From Fratercula arctica (lineage: Eukaryota > Chordata > Aves > Charadriiformes > Alcidae): DNA of 64,000 bases. Shown piece by piece: positions 12,394-20,899 of this stretch. How positions within the stretch are numbered: position 1 is the first letter of the stretch; every line of letters starts with the position of its first letter. The stretch is from contig CANTUZ010000025.1 in assembly GCA_947846985.1 (NCBI GenBank), forward strand, positions 19,776,100-19,840,099. The letters run 5' to 3'. The notes under the pieces were generated by a model that was given only the letters and a program-made list of their open reading frames with translations, was not told the DNA's origin and made no database searches. The translations under genes were made by a program, and so were the position numbers.

Positions 12394-13300
12394 ATACTGG
12401 TCATGGTATCCGGTACTCACTTCTTGCAGAAATGACTTGGAGGTTCCTTCAAGAGGATCAGAAGCAAGATCAGGCCTTATGCTCTGTCTGGGGAACTGCC
12501 CCCTGGAAACTGGGGCGGCACTTTTCCTGGAGGGATCCCCTTTTGTGGTTGTCCTTCCTTGCAACTCCTGTACCCGTGTCCGCAGGATCCAAGTAGGTTG
12601 TCCATCCCACTTCCTCATGTCCTCTCCATGGTCTCGCAGGTAGAACCACAGGGTGCCTCGTGGTGTGTGCCCTCTGTACTCTCTCTCTTGAGTGGAGAAA
12701 TGCTTGTTCCTAATAGCTGAGATGCTGGCCCGTACGGGTGGGGAGTAGGACATATTCTCTTCAAGTTGCTGAACCTTCCGGGACAGTTTCTCCACAGCTG
12801 AGACAAGGGGGGAAGAGAAACTTTCTTCATATCGCCGGAGCAGGCCAGCCACCTCATCCACCATTGGTCCCTCTTCACCTTTCCATTCCATTACTGCCAG
12901 TGAGTTGGCATATGACGATGGTGCGCTCCGTACAAACTTCCGCCACATGGGCCTTGTGCGGTGCACCTCATCAGGGTCCGTGGGTAAGTCTGTATTGTCC
13001 AAGTCATAATAAATCATCTCCCGCACGGCTAATTCTCTCAGGTACTGGATACCTCTTTCCATGGTGGTCCACTTGCTTGGGTGACATACAACATCTTCAC
13101 TGAAGGGGTACCTCTCCCTCATGCCTGACAGGAGTCGTTTCCAGAGGCTGAGGGCTTGGGTCTTCTTCCCAATTGCCTTGTCAATGCCGCCTTCCCTAGA
13201 CAGGGATCCCAGCTGCCTGGCTTCCCTACCCTCTAATTCCAGGCCACTGGCCCCGTTATCCCAACACCGAAGCAGCCAGGTGACAATATGTGCTCACCTG
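12391..13300 (-). pseudogene. Gag C-terminal part (capsid region and tail), copy 1
   Basis: A 243-codon open stretch from 13,122 to the UAG at 12,391, with the same frame readable upstream to about 13,300. It contains a predicted coiled-coil segment (LVSAVEKLSRKVQQLEENM), a proline motif SPPV nearby, a well-formed TLWFYLRDHGEDMRKWDG block, and a basic Arg/Ser-rich tail. There is a single cysteine in the 243 residues and no CX2CX4HX4C zinc knuckle. That is unusual for orthoretroviral Gag and recalls spumavirus-type Gag. Near 13,290-13,320 the reading frame changes relative to the upstream gag segment, so at least one indel separates them. The match to Gag is by position and organisation. I cannot assign subdomains firmly. 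Confidence 0.75.
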
Positions 13301-13319
13301 AAAGTCGGCTAAAATCTTT

Positions 13320-13826
13320 TCGCATATCCCGCAGCTCACTCAAGGATAGGGATCGGGTAATTATCTCTGGTTCTGCCTCTTCCTCCTGTCCTTGTGATGG
13401 CCCTGGTTCATTGTCATCTCTTACTATGCGAACTGATTTCTTTGTGTACTACTTCTTTTGTATGGGGGCAATGGATACTGACACGGGTTGGTTCCGTGGT
13501 TCAGCAGCAGTGGCTGTCGCAGGGGTTGGAGTAGCTGCAGTGGCTGCCACAGGGGTTGCGGTAGCTGCGGTGTCTGTCGCAGGGGTTGCGGTAGCTGCGG
13601 TGTCTGTCACAGGGGTTGCGGTAGCTGCAGTGTCTGTCGCAGGCGTTGCGGTAACCGCAGTGCCTGTCGCAGCAGCGCCTGCCACAGGGGCCGCAGCAGC
13701 CGCAGTGCCTGCTGGTCTGGTCTCTGTCTCTTTCCCCTGAGGGTGCTGCATAGCACTGAGCAGTGCCTGGTAGATACTGGCCAGGGCCCAGCACAGTGCC
13801 GTGAGTTGTGCCTCTGGAATAGCCAC
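13320..13826 (-). pseudogene. Gag middle part with Ala/Thr/Pro tandem repeat, copy 1
   Basis: A second gag segment in a different phase. It begins with an amphipathic stretch (EAQLTALCWALASIYQALL), passes through an Ala/Thr/Pro-rich block made of about five 10-residue units, then a charged segment with many Glu and Ser. An in-frame TAG at 13,449-13,451 interrupts it, after which the same frame continues into an Asp/Glu-rich stretch toward about 13,320. The overlapping reading in the phase of the leader ORF gives a Cys/Arg-rich sequence that looks like a shadow. I therefore place a frame break near 13,810-13,825. Confidence 0.65.
13507..13672 (-). repeat. 30-bp tandem repeat inside gag
   Basis: Five to six imperfect copies of a 30-bp unit whose + strand core reads GGTTGCGGTAGCTGC followed by GGTGTCTGTCGCAGG. 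Because 30 is a multiple of three, copy-number change keeps the gag frame. On the coding strand it encodes repeated TATPATDTAA-like units. The rich CpG content and high similarity between units suggest recent slippage or unequal exchange. Confidence 0.85.
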
Positions 13827-13829
13827 AGC

Positions 13830-14424
13830 ATTTTCCCTTCAGATATTCTACTACTCTATCAGGGTCCTGTAATTGTTCAGGGGTGAAGTCCCAGACCATT
13901 GGAGGTGAGAAGTTCTCTAAGTACCTGCCCATGTTCTCCCACATGCCATGCCACCCCTGACTGTCCAGCCTTGGAGCAGATCTCTGGGTGGTAGTCTTAA
14001 ATAGTCGTTTAACCCGAAACGAGACCTGGAACATATTCAGCAGACATAACACTAGGAACATGCTGGTTTGAGCATCCCAAGGATATTCGAACTTCTCAAA
14101 AGCTGCCATACCTGACCCAAAGGAGAAAAGGGAGGCAAAAGAGATGGGGAAAGTGTCCCCCCCTGTTTCCCCCATAGACTGGGTGTAATTATTAATGAAT
14201 TCTGAGAGGTGGTGCCCAATGTACGGACAGGACAGCAATACCACATAAACACCCCAAAATAACCGTCTAACAAGTGATGTTATCATATCATAAGCCGATA
14301 TTGCACAGGACAGTAAAATGATAATCCTCATCCCCCTCCCAGAAGTAACAAATATCATCACAGGGAGTGCATAAGACACATAGGAATTTACATAACACAG
14401 CCATGAGAACAAACTAAGCAACAT
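13830..14424 (-). pseudogene. gag-region leader ORF with hydrophobic segments, copy 1
   Basis: This ORF starts at a true ATG (14,422-14,424) about 80 nt downstream of the primer binding site. It is open for at least 195 codons before the phase change near 13.82 kb. The N-terminal 70 residues hold three hydrophobic stretches: about residues 5-27 (ending LPVMIFVTS), 32-50 (RIIILLSCAISAYDM) and 57-72 (FWGVYVVLLSCPYI). A fourth lies near residues 118-132 (MFLVLCLLNMFQVSF). The later part is soluble-looking and runs on toward gag (PMVWDFTPEQLQDPDRVVEYLKG). Several membrane-like segments at the start of a retroviral Gag are not typical, because matrix domains usually bind membranes through myristate and basic patches. 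It may be a Gag N-terminal extension or a separate leader protein. Confidence 0.65.
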
Positions 14425-14499
14425 AGTGACCAGTGACTATTTACCTAACAAATTCGTTTTTTTTCAAGCTCTAGTTGGATTCTGTCGTTGTCTCAACCC

Positions 14500-14522
14500 T
14501 TCGAGCCCCACGTTGGGCGCCA
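14500..14522 (-). promoter_or_regulatory. primer binding site, tRNA-Lys(CTT)
   Basis: On the - strand the 18-nt site TGGCGCCCAACGTGGGGC begins 8 nt after the 5' LTR. It complements the 3' end of the tRNA-Lys used by Lys1,2-primed retroviruses. Complementarity continues 5 nt further into the T-arm, for 23 nt in total (on the + strand from TTCGAGCCCC to GCGCCA). This fixes the orientation of the provirus and the boundary of its 5' LTR. Confidence 0.9.
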
Positions 14523-14530
14523 AAAAAGAC

Positions 14531-14867
14531 TGTCGTGGTTTGGCCTCAGATGGCAACAAAGAACCACATGTCACTCGCTCAGCGCTTCCCGGTACGGGAA
14601 GGATCAAAAGAAAAAGGCAAAACTCTTGGGTTGAGACAAAGGCAGTTTAACAGAACAGCAAAGGGAACAAGAAATCAACAACAACAACACGGACAGAGGA
14701 ATACACAAACGCGATTACGGAACCGCCGCTCCCCGCCGGTCCGGACCCGGGACCCGCCAGCCGGCTCCAAACCCGACTTCCTGCCCCCTCCCCTCCTCTT
14801 AATCTCAGGGTGGGCGTGGCTCACATGGCATGGAATACTTAACCCTGTCCCCGCCAGAACCATGACA
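14531..14867 (-). repeat. 5' LTR of provirus copy 1
   Basis: About 337 bp from TGTCGTGG to CATGACA, homologous to 9,050-9,370. The centre is very GC-rich with many CpG sites (about 14,712-14,775). On the sense strand the GTTAAGTATTCC and GATTAAGAGG elements lie upstream of the GC block. Being antisense in the SETBP1 intron, any transcript from it would run away from the terminal exon. Confidence 0.9.
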
Positions 14868-14872
14868 ACAGG
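14868..14872. repeat. target site duplication ACAGG, right copy
   Basis: Identical to 9,045-9,049 and directly abutting the CA end of the 5' LTR. See the left copy for the inference. Confidence 0.85.
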
Positions 14873-17800
14873 TCATTAAAATAATTATTAATGGCTTTTC
14901 CTTGCACTATGTAGAATGGACGTCAGGGATTCTTAAGGTCTGCAGTGTTGTCCTCCTCTGTGGATCAAATCCCTCATTCATTTCCCAGTCCATGTGCTAC
15001 TATCTCATGTCCGCGTCCCCGTGCTACAATGGTGATGCTCCCCTAGGACCAATGGAATGGATCTTCAATTACTCTTTGTGTCTTCAGATTCACTAATTAG
15101 AAAAGGAAAGATTATTTGGGGAATTAAACATTCTGTCTTTATCTCAAAGATACTACTGGTATAATACAGAAAATCTACCTTTGGATATAGTGTATGCCTC
15201 CCCACTAAAACTCAAGAGAAATAATGATACAAAATCAATGGGATTGCTTAGTTTCACTCACTAGAAATAGGGATCATGTTTCTCACCTCCGAGGATTCTA
15301 GGTAGCCACATTTGTTAATATATATAAAAATGTTTTGCACTGCTCAAGTAAAAGACACTATGAGACACATGCAAAGCTATTATTAAACTGTAGGATTCAT
15401 ATTAAACAGGAGCTTGATCTGAAACACCACTGGATACTGTTTCCCAAAACCAAACCCCAAGCAGTGAAGTTTAGCAAAGTAAAACCCAGCTCCATCTCTC
15501 ACTCGCTACCTGTGCCCGGGGCCATGGGACCCATTGGCAGAAGGAACTCCCCGGGTGGGCTTGGAAAAGGTGTGCTGAGCTGCTCTCAGCTGCAAGCATC
15601 TCTTTAATGCAGCATGGTTTCTTCATGGCCCCTGCAGCTAAATACATCAAACAGGCAGGGAGAGACCTGTAAAAGCTCAGTGCTCCATCAGCCCTTCAGT
15701 GGCACAAGGAAGACACGTACTGAGGATTTCTGCTGCTCTCCTTGTTGCTCTGCCTTACCTATTTGATCTTTATTAATTTGAAGAAATTCCTCCATCAAAG
15801 CCATGCAATTTTATTTCCTAGGTTTGTTGTCTTCCTTTGTACTAAAGCTACTTCCCCTGCAACTAACGGACTTCAGTAAGTCTCTGAAAAGGGCAGCTGG
15901 ATTTAACGGCATGCAAATAAATCACATATAGAAGGACTGAGGAAAGCTAGAGCTGTACACAAGTAATAAATGTTATTATTGTCTCCCTGTCCGATCCAAA
16001 AAAGAGCAAACAACCTCAGCATGCTTTCATTTAATAAGCACCATTTCTTCTTTAGAACAGGCATTTTTTTTCATCTTCATATTACTTACTATTTTTGCCA
16101 GCCCCATAGTTGAGATAAGAAGTGTTCTGCTCCTATTATGGATAGGGGAAACTGAGGCAGGAGAGTGTAGACCAGCGCTTGCCAAAGTGGCTGTACAATA
16201 TTAGTCACCAAAACTCCACATTTTATCACCTGGGTTGCCAAGGTCCCTGCTATCGGCTGCTCCCGAAGATTTCACCAGACACCATGGGCAATTGGCATCA
16301 CCAAGAGTCAGGCTGCTTATTTTGTTGCCTAATATCAGCAATAAGTGATGTATGACTTTGCTCTGTTTGATTTCTCAAGATGCTTTAGAAGCAGCACTGT
16401 CTGTGTCCTAAGTCCTAATCCTGTGTTCAGCCTCTTTGAGCACCATCCAAAGCTGGAAGGAAGCAATAGCATTCTTAATTTGCATTCATTAGTGCAACCA
16501 ATAATTGAACAGGAAAATGTGGTTAAGTGAAAATAAGGACTGGAAGCTCAAAACCTGTCATCTCTCCAGCCCTTGTGCTCATGGAGCCTGGTCTTAACCC
16601 CAACACCAGTCTCTCAGAGTCCATCGCAGCCCTGCAAACCTGTCCTTTCTCTCCCACCCTGCCCGTAGTGCAGCCATATCAAGCTGCTGGGGATCGGCAG
16701 CAATCCCCCCTTCACCTCCCACGCTGCCTGCATCCCACCCAGCCAAGCCATGGGACTCCTTTCTGCTTAGCAGCACCTCGGGGAGAGCTACACATTGCCT
16801 GAGGAAGAAGAAGGTCCAGGGTGTGGAGAAAGCCTTCGAACACCTTCTGGTTTTGCAACACTTACCTACCCTCCTTTCCCAATATTTTCAAGGGGGGGGG
16901 GGGGGGGGGGGAAATCTGTCCAAAAAAACCAATGACTAGGTTTGCTAATTTTAAGCTGATTACTGTTTGCAAAATCAGTCGTGAAAAAACTGGTTATCAA
17001 CATACCGTTTCTGATAGTTTCCCTGTGGGAGTAGCAGGCTTGGAGCCTGCCAGCACTTTAATCTCACAGAATTGAACCCTGTGGGGTGCTGTGTGCTCTC
17101 TAAAAAGTGCTGAAGTAAAACAATATTGAGGGTGCTAAGGACCTGTCTGGAGGCGTTCAGCACCTGGCAAGATCAAGCTGCAAGTTATGCCTCTCCTTTC
17201 TTAATAAAAATTGCTTTTTGGGAGAAAAAAAAAAATCCTTTCCCAAAATATGTTATCTTTGAAAAACCAATCTGCCTTTGCAAGACAGGCTGTAATTGAA
17301 TCCCAGCTGAATGCAGCTGCAATTGAGGTGAGGTGCCAGTGTCATGAACAGCATCTGGAAAATCACAGAGAACTGCAGAGTGGAGTTGTGTAAGCTAAGA
17401 AGCTCTTTAAAATCTACGCATGCGTGTGTGTGCATGCACGGGGTATAAATAAAACAGAGAAAACTAAACAGAAAATCTGACACCAGAACAGCAGCAGTGG
17501 AAAAAATGGTGGCTGAGCCTTCAGCCTCCCAAACCCTCTGACTCGACAAGTATCCTGCAGTGCCCTGCAACCAGGACCCTCCTGCATCTTTGTTCTTCGT
17601 CATACCCTGCTTTGAAGTGTGAGCCCGAGACTGTTTACTTCTTCTCCCCATCTCTCTGAGGGATAGGATTCACACATTTTCAGATTTATTTGAGCAAGAT
17701 GCAATAAATATGCTGCATCAATTTTAACTGATGGAATGTAGCCAGGGTTTTTAATGATCCTGGCCTGTGCGATTGAAGTGGTCCAGGATCTCAAAAGCTC

Positions 17801-18360
17801 TGGGCACTGGTAGATTATACACACAGACATACACACATACCTCCATCCCACCTCCTGTTCCCTTGTACTGAGTCACACGCGACCCCAGGTTTTTCAGATT
17901 CGGCTCTGGTTAAAATTAGCAGAAGTCTTTATTATTCAATAAGAGGAAGGATTCCCATCACAGCTGCCGAGAACTGTCATATTTTTCTTGGATTTGCTGT
18001 ACCAACCTATTATAATTTGGCTTTATCTGTTATTCTTTGTTTCCCTAAAAAATAGTAGCAAGGCGTGGTCCTGTCAACGCCGAATTTTAATTAACAGTTC
18101 ATGAAGATCACTGCATTAATCTGTAGCTGGACCATCATGGATTTTTTTTCTGTGCAACTGGTATCTCTAAGCTTTCGACCTTTTATAGTAATATTTTGTA
18201 ACAAGGGGTTGAGAGATCTCTGCTGAGTGAGGCACTAGTTTTGCAAGCTTGAACAAAAGATGTATTTCAAGCAGATGTAAACATCTTGTTTTAGTAATCA
18301 GAGCAGGTGGCAAAGGGCTTTCATACCAAAATCTGAAGGCATATAACTCGTGTGGTTATA
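14873..18360. other. intronic sequence, no gene seen
   Basis: About 3.5 kb between provirus copy 1 and the first CR1. I find no exon, RNA gene or recognisable transposon. It contains a pure 20-base G run at 16,892-16,911 and short A runs. Confidence 0.55.
16892..16911 (+). repeat. G20 homopolymer
   Basis: Twenty consecutive G, preceded by TTTTCAA and followed by AAATC. Such runs are error-prone in sequencing and could fold as an intramolecular G-quadruplex. The exact length should be treated as uncertain. Confidence 0.85.
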
Positions 18361-18449
18361 TCACAGAAACATAGGTGTTGGAAGGGACCTTCGGAGATCA
18401 TCTAGTCCAACCCCCCTGCCAAAGTAGGTTCACCTAGAGCAGGATGGAC

Positions 18450-19660
18450 AGGAATGCATCCAGACAGGTTTTGAATATCTCCAGAGAAGGAGACTCCACA
18501 GCCTCTCTGGGCAGCCTGTTCCAGTGCTCTGTCACCCTCAAAGTAAAGTTTTTCCTCATGTTGAGATGGAATTTCCTGTGTTCCAGCTTGTGCCTGTTGC
18601 CCCTTTACCTGTCACCAGGCATCAATGAGAAGAGCCTGACCCCATCCTCTTGACACCCATCCTTTAAATATTTATAAGCATTTATAAGATCCCCTCTCAG
18701 GCTTCTCTTCTCCAGGCTAAACAGACCCAGGTCTCTCAGCCTTTTCTCATAAGAGAGGTGCTCCAGTCCCTTGATCATCTTGGTAGCCCTCCGCTGGACT
18801 CTCTCCAGTAGTTCCCTGTCTTTCTTGAACTGGGGGGCCCAGAACTGGACACAGTGACACAGTACTCCAGATGCGGCCTCACCAGGGCAGAGTAGAGGGG
18901 GAGGATAACCTCCCTTGACCTGCTGGCCACACTCTTTTTAATGCACCCCAGGATGCCATTGGCCTTCTTGGCCACAAGGGCACATTGCTGCCTCATGGCC
19001 AATTTGCTGTCCAACAGGACTCCCAGGTCTCTCTCTGCAGAGCAGCTTTCCAGCAGGTCAGCCCCTAACCTGTACTCGTGCCTGACGTTCTTCCTCCCCA
19101 GGTGCAGGACCCTACACTTGCCCTGTTTGAACTTTATTAGATTCCTCACCGCCCAACTCTCCAGCCTGTCCAGATCTCGCTGAATGGCAGCACAGCCTTC
19201 TGGTGTGTCAGCCACCCCTCCCAGTTTTGTATCATCAGCAAACTTGCTGAGGGTACACTCTGTCCCCATCCTCACCTATGAGGATGTTATGGGAGACTGT
19301 GTCAAAAGCCTTGCTGAAGTCAAGGTAGACAATGTCCACTGCTATCCTCTCATCCACCCAGCCAGTCACTCCATCGTAGAAGGCTATCAGATTGGTCAAG
19401 CATGATTTCCCCTTGGTGAATCCATGCTGACCACTCCCGATGACCTTCTTTTCTTCCACATGCTTAGAGATGACATCCAGGATGAGCTGTTCCATCACCT
19501 TTCCAGGGATGGAGGTGACGCTGACCGGCCCGTAGTTTCCCGGGTCCTCCTTCTTGCCCTTTTTGAAGACTGGCGTGACATTAGCTTTCCTCCAGTCCTC
19601 AGGCACCTCACCTGTTCTCCAGGACCTTTCAAAGATGATGGAGAGCAGCTTCGCAATAAC
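18450..19660 (-). pseudogene. CR1 reverse transcriptase region
   Basis: Two overlapping frames (19,606-19,235 and 19,275-18,775) hold RT. The first has PEDWRKANVTPVFKKGKKEDPGNY-type sequence (given in part), then GQHGFTKGKSCLTNLI and YLDFSKAFDTVSHN. After a frame change near 19,240-19,275 the second has FADDTKLGG, in which FADD is the RT catalytic box, then VLHLGRKN and [11 protein letters not shown]. Between SKAFDTVSHN and FADDTKL the sequence expected in an intact RT is missing, so the copy lacks part of the palm. A further frame change before the 3' end breaks the C-terminus. Confidence 0.85.
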
Positions 19661-19676
19661 ATCTGCCTGTCAACAT

Positions 19677-20899
19677 CTAACTGTCAGGTTTCCTTAAATG
19701 ATCTCTAACCCGATCCTCCTCAATCAAGGGAGAGTCTTCCTTACTCCAGGCACTCTCTCTTACCTCCAGGGTCTGGGGTTCCTGAGGGCCAGCCTTAGCA
19801 GTAAAGACTGAAGCAAAGAAGGCATTCAGTAACTCCGCCTTCTCTACATCCTCTGTCACCAGGACACCTACCTCATTCAGCAGTGGGCCCATATTTTCCC
19901 TAGTCTTCCTTTTACTGCTGATGTACTTGAAGAAGCCCTTCTTATTGTCCTTGACATCCCTTGCCAGGTTTAATTCCAAGTGGGCCTTGGCCTTCCTTGT
20001 TACATCTCTGCATACTCTGACAGCGCTCCTATACTTCTCCCAAGTGGCCAGTCCCTTCTTCCACATTCTGTAAACTTCCCTCTTCCATCTGAGTTTTCCC
20101 AGAAGCTCCTTGCTCATCCATGCAGGTCTCCTGCCTCCTTTGCCTGATTTCTTGCTCCTAGGGATGCACCAGTCTTGAGCTTCGAGGAAGTGGTGCTTAA
20201 ATATTGACCAGCTCTCTTGCACCCCCCTTCCTTCTAGAGCCTTAGCCCATGGGATTCCTCCAAGTAGGTCTTTGAAGAGGCCAAAGCCAGCTCTCCTGAA
20301 GTTCAGGGCTGTAATTCTACTTTTTGCCCCGCTTCTTCCACGCAAGATCCTGAACTCCACCGTCTCATGGTCACTGCAGCCAAGGCTACCCACGACCTTC
20401 ACGTCCCCAACCAGACCTTCTTTGTTTGTCAGTACAAGGTCCAGCAGAGCACCTCTCCTCATTGGTTCCTCCACCACCTGTGTGAAGAAGTTATCATCAA
20501 CGCTCTGCAGAAATCTCTGGGGCTGTGCGTGCCAGGCTGTGTTGCCTTTCCAGCAAATGTCAGGGTAGTTGAAGTCCCCCATGAGAACCAGGGCCTGTGA
20601 TCATGAGGCTATTTCCAGCTGTCTGTAAGAAGGCCTCATCGACTCTCATCTTCCTGATCCGGTGGTCTGTAGTAAACACCCACAACAGTGTCTTCCATAT
20701 TAGTCTGCCCCTTAATTCTTACCCATAAGCTCTCAACACATTCTTCATCCACCCCTAGGCAGAGCTTGATAGATTCCAGATGCTCTCTCACATAAAGAGC
20801 AACTCCACCACCAGTGGAGGTGTATTGCCAGGGCCACATGGAAAAATCAGAGGATGTCGATTCTCCTTTGCCTCCACCTGCTGATAATTGATTGAGCAC
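19677..20899 (-). pseudogene. CR1 endonuclease and linker region
   Basis: The frame 20,582-19,677 begins with the endonuclease motif MGDFNYPDICW and continues through GALLDLVLTNKEGLV and GCSDHETVEF, the SDH motif carrying the catalytic histidine. It then runs through the linker (RRPAWMSKELL) into the segment joining the RT. The upstream piece 20,899-20,636 carries GGGVALYVREHLE and VGVYYRPP in a different phase. At least one indel near 20,590-20,640 therefore separates the two. Confidence 0.85.

Larger units (their letters stand above)
9050..14867 (-). mobile_element. endogenous retrovirus copy 1, two LTRs, env-less
   Basis: A complete but defective provirus of about 5.8 kb, antisense to SETBP1. 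Read on the - strand it has: 5' LTR, tRNA-Lys primer binding site, a hydrophobic leader ORF, gag with a tandem-repeat region, an in-frame UAG, protease (LVDTGA), reverse transcriptase (LPQG, YIDD), a truncated RNase H, integrase, about 290 bp of noncoding sequence, a weak polypurine tract and 3' LTR. There is no room for env. Defects include frame changes in gag, TGA stops, a 22-bp and a 429-bp deletion in pol (judged against copy 2) and a 1-bp insertion in integrase. Class is uncertain: the tRNA-Lys primer recalls class II, whereas the 5-bp duplication, absence of a visible zinc knuckle and pol motifs fit a class III or ERVL-like group better. Confidence 0.93.
18362..20899 (-). mobile_element. 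CR1 LINE, 5'-truncated, about 2.5 kb
   Basis: The 3' end lies at the left, where the + strand reads ACAGAAACATAGGTGTTGGAAGG, the inverse of the typical CR1 end (CCTTCCAAC... then TTCTGTG). Moving right, the - strand encodes the RT C-terminal part, the RT core and then the endonuclease. The copy starts inside the endonuclease domain, so the 5' UTR, ORF1 and endonuclease N-terminus are absent, as is usual for target-primed truncation. I could not identify a target site duplication. Confidence 0.92.

Noticed and set aside
13507..13672. CRISPR array
   Set aside because: Contiguous tandem repeat with no unique spacers, inside a retroviral gag of a vertebrate genome.
13488..13886. Cys/Gly-rich + strand ORF and Cys/Arg-rich - strand reading across the gag repeat
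   Set aside because: Out-of-phase translations of the 30-bp tandem repeat. The Ala/Thr/Pro phase is the plausible coding one.
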